Of a DNA stretch of 34,313 bases, positions 1 through 7,759 are shown piece by piece. Each line of letters starts with the position of its first letter. Positions within the stretch are counted from its first letter, which is position 1. The stretch is from an uncultured Treponema sp. Lineage in GTDB: Bacteria > Spirochaetota > Spirochaetia > Treponematales > Treponemataceae. Made by a program: the position numbers and the translations under genes. The stretch spans positions 1-34,313 of the forward strand of contig CAKUWD010000006.1 in the NCBI GenBank assembly GCA_934699065.1. Reading direction: 5' to 3'. The notes under the pieces are model-generated. The model did no database searches and was not told the DNA's origin. It saw only the letters and a list, made by a program, of their open reading frames with translations.

Positions 1-2
1 AT

Positions 3-362
3 GGAATAATTCTTCCAGCAGGTTTTTCATTATCAGTTTTCAACACACCAATTTCATCTGCAACACTTGCTTTTGGATTAAAAGGTGGATATTCAGTTAT
101 TTACCCTTCTAAAAATAATTTTGTAGATGCACTAAAAACAGCTGTAGCACCAGTTTTAGCAGGAACCGAAAAAGAAATTATTTTAGTTTATGCAGACGAA
201 CTTGTTCCAGAGGTTTATGGTGATAAAAGACCTGCCGAAAACATTCCTCTAGCATTTGCAGGAATTATTAGTGCAGAAAAAAAAGATAACTGTTTATGTT
301 TTGATGATTTCTCCAATGTTTCTAAATCACCAGTAGAATTTTTGCAGTACGTTTTGAAATAA
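3..362 (+). CDS. Beta-ketoacyl synthase-like chain-length factor, C-terminal part (5' end outside window)
   Basis: This is an open frame entering from the left edge, 119 residues to a TAA stop. The residues SVFNTPISSATLAFGL followed by a helix ending in IILVYADELVPEVYGD resemble the C-terminal half of the ketoacyl-synthase-like proteins (Ketoacyl-synt_2 family) annotated as chain-length factors in aryl polyene and related fatty-acid clusters. In that family the protein pairs with an active ketoacyl synthase and has no catalytic cysteine itself; the corresponding region is outside the window. The next gene is a lysophospholipid acyltransferase 30 bases downstream, the usual neighbour in such clusters, which supports the call. 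The rest of the cluster should lie to the left. Confidence 0.68.
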   Translation, partial: GIILPAGFSLSVFNTPISSATLAFGLKGGYSVIYPSKNNFVDALKTAVAPVLAGTEKEIILVYADELVPEVYGDKRPAENIPLAFAGIISAEKKDNCLCFDDFSNVSKSPVEFLQYVLK

Positions 363-392
363 AGCTCAAAAATACTGCAAAGGGAGAACCAA

Positions 393-1262
393 ATGCCAGA
401 AATGACAAAAGAAGAAATTGATCAAAAGTACAACCACAGAGACCTTCCAAAGGTAAGAAATTATCCACTATATGCTTACCAATGTTTTATGAAGATTTTT
501 GCAATTGTTTTTTTTGGTATTGGAGCTATGTTTCTGGCAATTGTGGTATTTCCATTTATCAGGCTTTTTTCAAAACGAAAGGGTGATGATTTTGGAATTG
601 ATGCAAGACTTTATGTTTCACATACTTTTAGAAACTTTTTAGGCTGGCTTTCGATTTCACAAGTTTGTAAACGCAAAGTAGATGATTTAGAAGCCTACAA
701 AAACATTCATAGCAAAATCATTATTGCAAACCATCCTTCTTTACTAGATTTTGTTTATATTATGTCACTTGTACCAAATTCAACCTGTATTGTTCGAGGA
801 AACCTTACTAAAACACCTTTAGCAGGTGTAATTAAGCAGGCCTACATCACAAATACAACAACATTTGAAGACATGTGTGCAGAATGTAAAAAACTTACTG
901 ATAAAGGATGTAACGTAATTATTTTCCCAGAAGGAACCCGTTCTCCACGTGTAGGACGCAATAATTATAAAAAAGGTGCTGCAAGAATCGCTCTTTACTG
1001 TAACTGTGATGTTCTTCCTCTTTTCATTGGTGGAAGCGATAAATATGGCCTTGGTAAATTTGATCCTCTCTGGTCTTATAATCATGTAGAACCATATTTG
1101 TATGACATTAAAATGCTTCCGGTAATTTCTATCGAACAGTTTAAAGGACTTTCAGAACCAATCGCCGCAAAACATCTTACAGAAGAGATGGAAAAAGTTA
1201 TTCGCGCTGCCGGCGATGAATATGCAAAAACCTATACCGGACTTACATTAAATAATTATTAA
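393..1262 (+). CDS. Lysophospholipid acyltransferase (PlsC-like)
   Basis: This 289-residue membrane-associated acyltransferase probably transfers an acyl chain to a lysophospholipid or glycolipid acceptor. A hydrophobic segment at about residues 33-58 anchors it. The acyltransferase motif NHPSLLD (113-119, HX4D with H114 and D119) and the acceptor motif FPEGTRSP (178-185) are both intact. A clear ribosome-binding site (AGGGAGA) lies about 6 bases before the ATG. It follows the chain-length factor by 30 bases and is probably co-transcribed with it, so its substrate may be the product of that cluster rather than ordinary phosphatidic acid synthesis. It is the last gene of the group, followed by a long imperfect palindrome. 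Confidence 0.88.
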   Translation: MPEMTKEEIDQKYNHRDLPKVRNYPLYAYQCFMKIFAIVFFGIGAMFLAIVVFPFIRLFSKRKGDDFGIDARLYVSHTFRNFLGWLSISQVCKRKVDDLEAYKNIHSKIIIANHPSLLDFVYIMSLVPNSTCIVRGNLTKTPLAGVIKQAYITNTTTFEDMCAECKKLTDKGCNVIIFPEGTRSPRVGRNNYKKGAARIALYCNCDVLPLFIGGSDKYGLGKFDPLWSYNHVEPYLYDIKMLPVISIEQFKGLSEPIAAKHLTEEMEKVIRAAGDEYAKTYTGLTLNNY

Positions 1263-1267
1263 TTTTG

Positions 1268-1361
1268 TGTCATGCTGGCCTTGAAACAAGTTCAGGTTTC
1301 AGTATCTAACTTTATAGACCCTGAAATTTTATCCTGATTTTGTTTCAAGATCAGGATGTCA
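1268..1361. repeat. Imperfect long palindrome with TGTCAT-type ends
   Basis: The arms at 1268-1289 and 1340-1361 match at 18 of 22 positions when one is reverse-complemented; a shorter inner TTTCAG/CTGAAA pair follows. It begins TGTCATGCTG and ends AGGATGTCA. It resembles small dispersed palindromic elements and could also end the upstream transcript. Other TGTCAT-starting elements lie at 12860 and 33327. Confidence 0.55.
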
Positions 1362-1380
1362 AAAAATTTTAAAATAAGCA

Positions 1381-1405
1381 GGAACACTTTTTCTCTCCTC
1401 GCGTG
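1381..1405 (+). promoter_or_regulatory. Candidate ECF-type autoregulatory promoter
   Basis: GGAAC at 1381-1385 and CGTG at 1402-1405 are separated by 16 bases, the layout of many ECF-sigma promoters. It lies about 30 bases before the likely sigma-factor start. ECF factors often activate their own operon, but the motif is short and this is a candidate only. Confidence 0.3.
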
Positions 1406-1435
1406 TTAAACTTTAAGACAGGAACAATTTGTACA

Positions 1436-1936
1436 ATGAAAACTTTGTCGATGGATGATTTTGAAAATCTATACCGCCAGTATGGCCCAATGGTACTCAG
1501 ACGCTGCCGCTTTATTCTTAAGAATGAAGAAAAAGCTCTCGATGCCATGCAGGATACTTTTGTACGCCTTATTGAACGAAAGGAAAAAATCACAAATGTG
1601 TGTTCAAGCCTTTTGTACACTATGGCAACAAATGTCTGTCTTAACAAAATTAGATCAGACAAACTCCGTGCCGGACCAGAATTTGATGTAATTGCAGAAA
1701 TAGTTGAAGATACTGCGAGTGCAGAAGGAACAGAACAAATTGAAACTTCTATTCTTCTGGACTGCATATTTTCAGAACGCGACACCAAGGACAGACAGAT
1801 TGCAATTTTACACTATGTAGACGGCTACACCCTTGAAGAAACATCCGCAAAAATGAAAATGTCTGTTTCCGGAATTAGAAAGCGTCTGGAAAAACTCAAA
1901 GAATACGCAGGAGGAAGGTATGGCAATTCCAACTAG
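1436..1936 (+). CDS. RNA polymerase sigma factor, ECF subfamily
   Basis: This alternative sigma factor has about 166 residues. Region 2 is visible near the N-terminus (FENLYRQYGPMVLRRC, then a helix with ALDAMQDTFVRLIE) and region 4 helix-turn-helix near the C-terminus (DRQIAILHYVDGYTLEETSAKM then SVSGIRKRLEKLK); the short linker without region 3 is typical of the ECF class. The frame is open from a GTG at 1403, but ATG 1436 fits better, with AGGA about 12 bases upstream; ATG 1451 is another option. The next gene starts inside its last codons (17-base overlap), the usual coupling of ECF factor and anti-sigma factor. It probably drives its own operon, including the caspase-like gene. Confidence 0.88.
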   Translation: MKTLSMDDFENLYRQYGPMVLRRCRFILKNEEKALDAMQDTFVRLIERKEKITNVCSSLLYTMATNVCLNKIRSDKLRAGPEFDVIAEIVEDTASAEGTEQIETSILLDCIFSERDTKDRQIAILHYVDGYTLEETSAKMKMSVSGIRKRLEKLKEYAGGRYGNSN

Positions 1937-2717
1937 AATCTTGGAGCAAATTCATAACTCCGAGCTTGATGCTAAAGACTTCTACTCACTTTATGGCAAG
2001 GAAAACATTGAAACCGCTTTGGACGGCCTTAAAAAATCTGATGAAGAGATTTTTAATACCTATTCTGTACAGGAAATGAAAGCCGCTGTTGCAGGCAAAA
2101 TCACTGCAAACAAACTTGATTTTACAGGTAAAGCTGCTAACAATAATACATTTAAGTTTACAGGCTTTAAGCTTGTAAGTTACGCAGCTGCCGCAGTGCT
2201 ACTTGCAGCACTTATTATTCCAACTGGAATTAAGAATTCAAAAATTGGAGCAAACAAGGCACCAACAGAACGCGTAAAAGGAAACGCTTCTGAACAAACT
2301 GTTTCAACACCACATATCAGCCTTTATCGCCAGAAAGGCCGCGAAATTCAGGCTTTGAATAACGGCGATTTTGCTCACTCAGGTGACGTAATTCAGATTA
2401 CATACAATGCAGGTTCTAATGAATATGGTGTAATTTTCAGTGTAGACGGAAACGGTAACATAACACGCCATTTCCCGGAGAACACCTGGCAGGCAGCACA
2501 TCTGGAACAGCGTAACGATGAAACTCCTCTTGATTTCTCTTACGAACTTGATAACGCTCCAGACTTTGAATGTTTTATCATGGTAACTTCTAAGAAACAG
2601 TTCTCTCTAGATGATATTGAAAATAAAATTACCAAAAAAACTGATATAGATTATCTTACTTCCCTATCTTATCTGCCAAAAAAGACAGAAGGAATCACTT
2701 TCACTTTGGAAAAGTAA
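1920..2717 (+). CDS. Probable anti-sigma factor, single-pass membrane protein with DUF4384-like outer domain
   Basis: This 265-residue protein has a cytoplasmic N-terminal part (1-83), one transmembrane segment (about 84-103) and an exported C-terminal domain. Its start lies within the sigma-factor gene, behind a strong GGAGGAAGG site, so the two are translationally coupled. Position and topology make it the likely anti-sigma factor. No HXXXCXXC zinc motif is visible. The outer domain (about 150-235) has the pattern of DUF4384 domains: a Gly-Asp, then YGVIFSVDGNGNITRHFPEN, then a late strand FECFIMVTS. DUF4384 often accompanies bacterial caspase-fold proteins, and one is encoded next. The anti-sigma role is inference from context; the family match is by pattern only. 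Confidence 0.65.
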   Translation: MAIPTRILEQIHNSELDAKDFYSLYGKENIETALDGLKKSDEEIFNTYSVQEMKAAVAGKITANKLDFTGKAANNNTFKFTGFKLVSYAAAAVLLAALIIPTGIKNSKIGANKAPTERVKGNASEQTVSTPHISLYRQKGREIQALNNGDFAHSGDVIQITYNAGSNEYGVIFSVDGNGNITRHFPENTWQAAHLEQRNDETPLDFSYELDNAPDFECFIMVTSKKQFSLDDIENKITKKTDIDYLTSLSYLPKKTEGITFTLEK

Positions 2718-2759
2718 TCTAAAAGCTGCATAGCAGATTTTTTACGAAGGATGGATTTT

Positions 2760-4970
2760 ATGAAAAAACTTATATTTTTATCAACAATACTTTTTTGTAT
2801 CACTCCGATTTTTGCTGCAACATCCACTGAAGAAGAAACAACTGGAGTAGAAAGATACGCAATTTACATTGGTTCAAATAAAGGTGGAAAAAATCGCGAA
2901 CAGCTTTTATATGCCGGAAGCGATGCTATGAATTTTCAAAAAACAATGTCTGAAATTGGCGGTGTTTCAGAAGGCAACAGCTTTATTCTGATTGATCCAA
3001 ACAAAGAAAAAATCGATGAAACACTTAGTCAAATTTCTAAGAAAATCAACAGCGGAGAAAGTCACGCTAAGCGTTCAGAATTCATTTTCTATTATTCAGG
3101 ACACTCAGATGAAAATGCTCTTCTCCTTGGTGATGTTCCTTATGACTATTCATCTCTTAAAACTGCAATCACAGAAGTTCCAAGCGACATTCACGTTGTA
3201 ATTCTGGACTCATGCTATTCCGGTAATTTTATCCGTACAAAAGGTGGTCAAAAACGCAAGCCATTTTTGATGGATGATTCTTCTGTTGTTACAGGACACG
3301 CATATCTTTCTTCAAGTTCTACAAACGAGTATTCACAGGAATCAGATGAAATTGAAGCATCTTACTTTACAAATGCAATGATTACAGGATTGCGCGGTGC
3401 TGCAGATACTTCTGGCGACAACAAGGTAACTTTGAATGAACTTTACTCTTATGCCTTCAATGATACACTTTCAAAAACAGAATCAAGCAAGGCAGGTCCT
3501 CAGCATCCTAACTACAACATTACACTCGTAGGTTCAGGTGACCTTGTACTTTCCGATATTTCTACAGCTGAAGCTATGCTTTCACTTTCAAAAGAAGCTA
3601 AGGGTAAGTTCATTATCCGCAATGAAGAAGGTAAACTGATTTCAGAAATTAACAAATCAGCTGGTCAGCCAATTTTTATGGCTCTTCCTGCAGGACAGTA
3701 TTCAGCAGTTATCATTGATGAATATTCAACAAAGCAGGGATATTTCAATCTTTCAAAAGAACAGATTTATGTCCTTGATCAGAATTCTCTTTCATCAATT
3801 AAGCGCAAGAATAACCGTGTACGTGGTGGAAGTTCAGATGATGACGATGAATTCCTTTCACTGGATGGCCTTGAAGAAACAAGGGATGAAAATGCAGAGC
3901 CTCGCAGAGGTTCAAGAAGACGTTATATACAGGAGAATGAAGATTCTTCAGAAGAAAGTTCTGCTCTTGAACTTGTTGTAGAAGTAACAAAAGAATCTGA
4001 AGAAGATGATGAAGACAAAGATGAAACTCCAACTATAGATTTTGATGAAATGGACTCTTTCCACCTTGCTCTTGTACCGGGCTTAACCTTCATCAAGATA
4101 GATGGTTCACACAATACAGTATTTTCTGCAGTGGGTCTCTTTGGTTCATCAGAAAAGAATGTTTTTGGTTTCCAGATTTCTAACTTCATGAACGTTGCAT
4201 CAGGTAGTGTTTATGGTGCCCAGGCTGCAGGCTTTATGAACATTTCTTCAAAAGAAGTTAAAGGTATACAGGCATCCGGATTCATGAACATAGGAAAAAA
4301 TATTCAGGGTGCACAGGCATCTGGTTTCATGAACGTTGCTACTGATGTAGATGGTGTTCAGGCTACCGGATTCCTTAATGTAGCAAAAAAAGTAAACGGT
4401 GTGCAGGCTGGTATTATTAACATAGCAGATGAAAACAATGGTCTTGCACTTGGTCTTATCAACATCATCAAAAATGGTGTTCACGATTTAAGTATTACCT
4501 GGAATTCAAATGATATGGTAGATTGTTCGTTCAAAAGTGGTACAAACCTACTCTACTTTACGATTGGTGCAGAAGCTCCACGTCACACAGTTTTTGACAG
4601 ACAAAATGCCACATTATTAGAAAAAGAAACAGGTTTGATTTATGGAGGAGTTGGTTCAAGAATTATCGTTCCTGTTTGCAGTTTTGATTTTGACTTCCTC
4701 TGGAAAGTTCTTTTCAATTCTACAAATTACACAAGAACAGAAAGAATTGCCAGAGACAGCATAATAGTTGAACAGATTCCTTCGCTCAACTTCACTCTGA
4801 CCTTGTTCCCAGAAAGCCACATTAATTTAATTGGTGGTGTAAACTTTGATATAAATGTTAATGGTTTCAACGACAGAGCTTTCAATATCTTAAACACAAA
4901 GCTCAACTGGAACCTCAATAATGATGTTTCACTAAAACCAGCCTTCTTCTTCGGTTTGAAGATCAGATAA
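2760..4970 (+). CDS. Exported caspase-fold (C14) protein with LA_2272-type surface repeats
   Basis: The frame opens at 2751, but GAAGG sits about 9 bases before the ATG at 2760, giving a clean signal peptide (MKKLIFLSTILFC to about FAATS). Residue numbers below count from 2751. The caspase/metacaspase domain is at about 33-265, with histidine in FIFYYSGHSD (H118) and cysteine in ILDSCYSG (C155), so the catalytic dyad looks intact. A calcium-loop-like stretch (DTSGDNKVTLNE, 219-230) follows. A highly acidic linker covers about 363-432. At about 466-576 there are five or six copies of a GFMNVA...VNGVQA motif, as in Leptospira LA_2272 surface-repeat proteins, followed by amphipathic strands ending FFFGLKIR that may form an outer-membrane domain. 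It is 33-42 bases behind the anti-sigma gene and should be under control of the ECF factor. Substrate unknown. Confidence 0.8.
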   Translation: MKKLIFLSTILFCITPIFAATSTEEETTGVERYAIYIGSNKGGKNREQLLYAGSDAMNFQKTMSEIGGVSEGNSFILIDPNKEKIDETLSQISKKINSGESHAKRSEFIFYYSGHSDENALLLGDVPYDYSSLKTAITEVPSDIHVVILDSCYSGNFIRTKGGQKRKPFLMDDSSVVTGHAYLSSSSTNEYSQESDEIEASYFTNAMITGLRGAADTSGDNKVTLNELYSYAFNDTLSKTESSKAGPQHPNYNITLVGSGDLVLSDISTAEAMLSLSKEAKGKFIIRNEEGKLISEINKSAGQPIFMALPAGQYSAVIIDEYSTKQGYFNLSKEQIYVLDQNSLSSIKRKNNRVRGGSSDDDDEFLSLDGLEETRDENAEPRRGSRRRYIQENEDSSEESSALELVVEVTKESEEDDEDKDETPTIDFDEMDSFHLALVPGLTFIKIDGSHNTVFSAVGLFGSSEKNVFGFQISNFMNVASGSVYGAQAAGFMNISSKEVKGIQASGFMNIGKNIQGAQASGFMNVATDVDGVQATGFLNVAKKVNGVQAGIINIADENNGLALGLINIIKNGVHDLSITWNSNDMVDCSFKSGTNLLYFTIGAEAPRHTVFDRQNATLLEKETGLIYGGVGSRIIVPVCSFDFDFLWKVLFNSTNYTRTERIARDSIIVEQIPSLNFTLTLFPESHINLIGGVNFDINVNGFNDRAFNILNTKLNWNLNNDVSLKPAFFFGLKIR

Positions 4971-4993
4971 GCCTACTATCGAAGAACCGTTAA

Positions 4994-5017
4994 AAACCGA
5001 ATCGCAAGATTCGGTTT
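4994..5017 (+). terminator. Hairpin downstream of the caspase-like gene
   Basis: AAACCGAATC and GATTCGGTTT form a perfect 10-bp stem around a four-base loop, 24 bases after the stop codon. No T-run follows, so it may be an mRNA 3'-end stabiliser rather than a terminator. A true terminator lies 58 bases further on. Confidence 0.5.
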
Positions 5018-5074
5018 AGGTTCATCGATAGAACGGCTCAGAGCGAGATTTATCGAGCGACTACAATCGAAGAA

Positions 5075-5102
5075 CCCCGAACTTGGTTCGGGGTCTTTTT
5101 TT
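5075..5102 (+). terminator. Rho-independent terminator of the sigma/caspase operon
   Basis: CCCCGAAC and GTTCGGGG pair around TTG, followed at once by TCTTTTTTT. The T-run is on the plus strand only, so it serves the upstream plus-strand operon. Its last bases overlap the stop codon of the converging lipoprotein gene. Confidence 0.85.
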
Positions 5103-6831
5103 AGAATGCAAAAACGTCCAGCATTTTTCTGTTTGTTTCCAGTTTTCTAGAAGTATTTGTATTTAAATCTATAACGTAACTTTCTACATTAAGACCATTT
5201 ACAAAATTGAAATACAGATTATCTGCTCCTACACTATAGGATACTACTTCCATGGTGTTTTTATTAGTAAATGCATCGAAGTAATTCGAGAGCGTATTAT
5301 TCTGGAAGTCAACAGAATAGATATGATGATATCCTAGTTCTACATTGTTAGAATTTGTAAGGGAATACTTCATAAAGATTTTTGTACCATGCTGTTTTGT
5401 TTCTTTAATTATTCCTGTTACTGGTAAGGTTCTTTTCACAGCATCATAAATGTAATTTCCATTCTCATCTGTTATATGCACAAGAGCTATAGAATTTCCA
5501 TTTGTTTTCCATGAATAAAGACCATTTGCGTTTACAGATAAATTTTTAAAAGTTACAGTTTGATAATCGCTAATAGAATTCCAATTGTTATTTCCCGAAG
5601 CATACTTTATAAATTCAAAATGCAAATCTCGCTTTGAATTATAATAATTCAAAAATTCGGTTTGTCTTGATGTTTCTGATTTAAGCCAGTTAAGTGCCTC
5701 GATATTCTCATAAGTCGTACTATAATCAAGTTCCGAAAAGATAGATACATATGCTCCATTTGTATTTGTATACGATGTTCTTCGAATATTAATCTTAATT
5801 TCGTATTCAAACAAAGAAGAAAGTTTTGATAATAAATCATTCGCAGAAATCTCATCCGAAAAGAACTTATTAAATAAAGAGGGAATAACCACAGCAACAT
5901 TTTTTGCAATCATAGTTCCATCAGAAAAATTTCCTGCGCGTGTATAAACATACAACCCTTCCACATTTCCAGAAGTTCCATAATAATAGAATTTAGCGTT
6001 TCTATCATCATAAACCCACGGAGAAGAATTTGGATCAAAATAGGCGGGACCATAATAAATATTCACAAAATTTCCTGCATCTGCTACCGGAATTGCTCTT
6101 AAAAAATAAGTACTTGTAGAATTATTATATCTACATCCTTGAGCAAATATTAAAGAACCATCTTCACTTATTTGCATTCTATCATACCTTGTTCCTTCTA
6201 CAGCAGCTACAAGTTTGTTAAGCTGTTTTTCTGTAGGTTTATACTGATATATCTGTTGACCTGCATTTGTTATATAATTACCATTTGAATCATATTCAAT
6301 AGAAGCGAAGAAAAATAAATTTCCATTTTTATCAAATGTAATCGAAGATGTCTCTAATCGAAGATAATTCGTATAAGCACTAGAATTAGTTCCTACTTTT
6401 AAAATGTCATCATAGGTACCATCTGAATGTACACAGATTAATTGACCTATGTATTGAACATTATATCCAGAACTCAATGAAAACCTACTTTCAAAAACAA
6501 CAAAAACCTCTCCAGAAGTTGTTGGTGACGGGTAAATACCTACAATTTTCGAAAGATTACCAGTTCCTGTCAATTTTATAGCGGTTTCAAAAGTTCCATC
6601 TGTAAGAATTTTTACATATTCATCTGTATCACTGGCAGCACGAGAATTTGCATCTCCCATATGCGCAATAGCCTTTGCATTTGAAAAATCAAAGGTAACA
6701 GGTGCTGTTAATGAAGTTGGTGAAACAGGTGGAATAATTGGTAAAACCGGAGAAGTTGAATCATTCGAACACGACATAAACAAAACAATAGAAATACTTA
6801 AAGATAAAATAATACTAAGAATCTTTTTCAT
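5101..6831 (-). CDS. Large secreted lipoprotein of unknown function
   Basis: This 576-residue protein starts with a lipoprotein signal (hydrophobic core, then LFMSC with the modifiable cysteine at residue 21), so it should be lipid-anchored on the outside. A good site (GAGAGG) precedes the ATG. The rest is rich in Ser, Asn, Thr and Tyr, with repeated strands such as NLFFFASIEYDSNGNY and ISEDGSLIFAQG. That suggests a beta-propeller or other all-beta fold, but no family was recognised. It is transcribed divergently from the XRE regulator gene across palindromic operator-like sequences, so it is probably repressed by that regulator. Variable surface antigen or sensor are both possible. Confidence 0.8.
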   Translation of the reverse strand: MKKILSIILSLSISIVLFMSCSNDSTSPVLPIIPPVSPTSLTAPVTFDFSNAKAIAHMGDANSRAASDTDEYVKILTDGTFETAIKLTGTGNLSKIVGIYPSPTTSGEVFVVFESRFSLSSGYNVQYIGQLICVHSDGTYDDILKVGTNSSAYTNYLRLETSSITFDKNGNLFFFASIEYDSNGNYITNAGQQIYQYKPTEKQLNKLVAAVEGTRYDRMQISEDGSLIFAQGCRYNNSTSTYFLRAIPVADAGNFVNIYYGPAYFDPNSSPWVYDDRNAKFYYYGTSGNVEGLYVYTRAGNFSDGTMIAKNVAVVIPSLFNKFFSDEISANDLLSKLSSLFEYEIKINIRRTSYTNTNGAYVSIFSELDYSTTYENIEALNWLKSETSRQTEFLNYYNSKRDLHFEFIKYASGNNNWNSISDYQTVTFKNLSVNANGLYSWKTNGNSIALVHITDENGNYIYDAVKRTLPVTGIIKETKQHGTKIFMKYSLTNSNNVELGYHHIYSVDFQNNTLSNYFDAFTNKNTMEVVSYSVGADNLYFNFVNGLNVESYVIDLNTNTSRKLETNRKMLDVFAF

Positions 6832-6861
6832 AAAAACCTCTCTTTTTATGTGTCTAATATT

Positions 6862-6890
6862 ACAATACTTTAGTATTTAGTTAATGTCAA
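6862..6890 (-). promoter_or_regulatory. Sigma-70-type promoter of the lipoprotein gene
   Basis: On the minus strand a perfect TTGACA (plus coordinates 6885-6890) is followed after 17 bases by TATTGT (6862-6867), about 30 bases before the lipoprotein start. The -35 box overlaps the 38-base palindrome at 6886-6923, and the -10 box overlaps the smaller palindrome at 6864-6877, so a repressor on either site would block it. Confidence 0.7.
6864..6877. promoter_or_regulatory. Small operator-like palindrome
   Basis: AATACTTTAGTATT is an inverted repeat (AATACT/AGTATT with a two-base centre). A related sequence, AATACAATAGTATT, forms the core of the larger palindrome 34 bases away (6898-6911). Two similar sites in one divergent promoter region suggest cooperative binding of the neighbouring XRE regulator. 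Confidence 0.5.
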
Positions 6891-6923
6891 ATAAATCAAT
6901 ACAATAGTATTAATTTATTTGAC
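6886..6923. promoter_or_regulatory. 38-base palindromic operator between lipoprotein gene and XRE regulator
   Basis: The arms GTCAAATAAATCAATAC and GTATTAATTTATTTGAC surround AATA and match at 16 of 17 positions when one is reverse-complemented. The left arm carries the -35 box of the lipoprotein promoter; the right arm ends 15 bases before the regulator's start codon. It is placed to control both genes. Confidence 0.6.
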
Positions 6924-6937
6924 TGGATGGATTTATT

Positions 6938-7210
6938 TTGTTAAATGAACGGATAAAACAATTAAGAACAGAGAGAGGGCTAAGTCAGGTTGATTTAGCA
7001 AAAATACTGAATGTTTCAAAACAAAGTATCTCGAATTGGGAAAATGACAATATCCAGCCTTCCATAGAAATGCTCATAAAATTATCAAGAGTCTTTTCGG
7101 TAAGTACAGATTTTTTACTTGGAGAAGATTCCCGTAAATATCTTGAAATTACAGGACTATCAGAAAAATATATTCCCCATATTCAGCAAATAATTGATGA
7201 TATGAAATAA
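6938..7210 (+). CDS. Small XRE-family transcriptional regulator
   Basis: This 90-residue protein is mostly one Cro/CI-type helix-turn-helix (residues 1-60: IKQLRTERGLSQVDLAKIL, then VSKQSISNWENDNIQPSIEML). A short helical tail (EKYIPHIQQIIDDMK) may dimerise. The start is a TTG; no in-frame ATG exists nearby and GGATGG lies about 8 bases upstream. It is divergent from the lipoprotein gene and next to operator-like palindromes, so it probably regulates that gene and itself. It could instead belong with the BrnT/BrnA pair downstream, but that pair converges on it and has its own antitoxin. Confidence 0.85.
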   Translation: MLNERIKQLRTERGLSQVDLAKILNVSKQSISNWENDNIQPSIEMLIKLSRVFSVSTDFLLGEDSRKYLEITGLSEKYIPHIQQIIDDMK

Positions 7211-7219
7211 AAACCTAAG

Positions 7220-7234
7220 AATGACATTGTCATT
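7220..7234. repeat. 15-base perfect palindrome between converging genes
   Basis: AATGACA-T-TGTCATT lies between the regulator stop and the brnA stop. The arms equal the ends of the TGTCATTG...CAATGACA element at 33327. It may be a relic of such an element or a weak bidirectional hairpin. Confidence 0.35.
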
Positions 7235-7475
7235 ATGCCATTGTAAAATTGCCCTTTCTAATTTCTTCTAAGGCAGCATTTATTTTATTTCTGTTTGATG
7301 AACCATTCTGTTCCAGCCAAAGAAGATTTTCCTTATCAAAAAGATTATAAATTGTTTGAAAGGCTCCTCTCAAATTTCTAGGATAGAATTCTTTTGCCTG
7401 TTCAGAGGTCACTTCAGGTATATCAGATAAATCTATTGGTTTGTTCTTTAATTCAGCTATTCTTTCTGGACTCAT
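7233..7475 (-). CDS. brnA: BrnA-like antitoxin
   Basis: This is the likely antitoxin of a type II BrnT/BrnA pair. The C-terminal part LLWLEQNGSSNRNKINAALEEI fits the ribbon-helix-helix-like C-terminal region of BrnA proteins, which bind DNA and repress the operon. The frame is open to 7505, but AAAGGGA lies about 9 bases before the ATG at 7475, giving 80 residues; that site is inside the end of brnT. The 23-base overlap with brnT indicates coupled translation. The order toxin then antitoxin is the usual one for this family. The N-terminal half is divergent, so the match rests on the tail and the partner. Confidence 0.72.
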   Translation of the reverse strand: MSPERIAELKNKPIDLSDIPEVTSEQAKEFYPRNLRGAFQTIYNLFDKENLLWLEQNGSSNRNKINAALEEIRKGNFTMA

Positions 7476-7752
7476 AATATAATTCCCTTTCAGATTCAGT
7501 AGCAAAACGAGCTGAAATTAATCTAGTTCGTTCTCTTTCAGTATATGCAGTCATCACAATAACTGCTCCACCTGACTCACCAAGTCCGATGAATCTGTCT
7601 TCCTCCAGCGATGAATGTTCTGCATCGTATCGCTCAATAAAAAAAGGATCATCGAACACATCTAAAATTTCAGAAAAAGAAAATCCGTGTTTTTTTATAT
7701 TTATTTCATCTTTTTCTGAATCCCATTCAAAATTGCCGCTTATAACAGTCAT
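7453..7752 (-). CDS. brnT: BrnT-family ribonuclease toxin
   Basis: This 99-residue protein is a clear BrnT family member: the N-terminal FEWDSEKDEINIKKHGFSF, then EILDVFDDPFF, then DRFIGLGES and a C-terminal TRLISARFATESERELYYE. BrnT is a RelE-like RNase that stops translation and is bound by BrnA. The length is normal and nothing looks broken. The frame also allows a TTG one codon upstream. No Shine-Dalgarno sequence is visible; a TATAAT ends 7 bases before the ATG, so the mRNA may be leaderless. Confidence 0.88.
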   Translation of the reverse strand: MTVISGNFEWDSEKDEINIKKHGFSFSEILDVFDDPFFIERYDAEHSSLEEDRFIGLGESGGAVIVMTAYTERERTRLISARFATESERELYYESRKNS

Positions 7753-7759
7753 CAATTAT

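Noticed and set aside
1369..1788. 139-residue minus-strand open frame opposite the sigma-factor gene
   Set aside because: It overlaps most of the ECF sigma gene, which has clear domain motifs; no promoter or family evidence for the antisense frame.
4150..4480. DNA tandem repeat or CRISPR-like array
   Set aside because: The repetition is at protein level (GFMNVA motif) with variable DNA sequence and no constant spacers.
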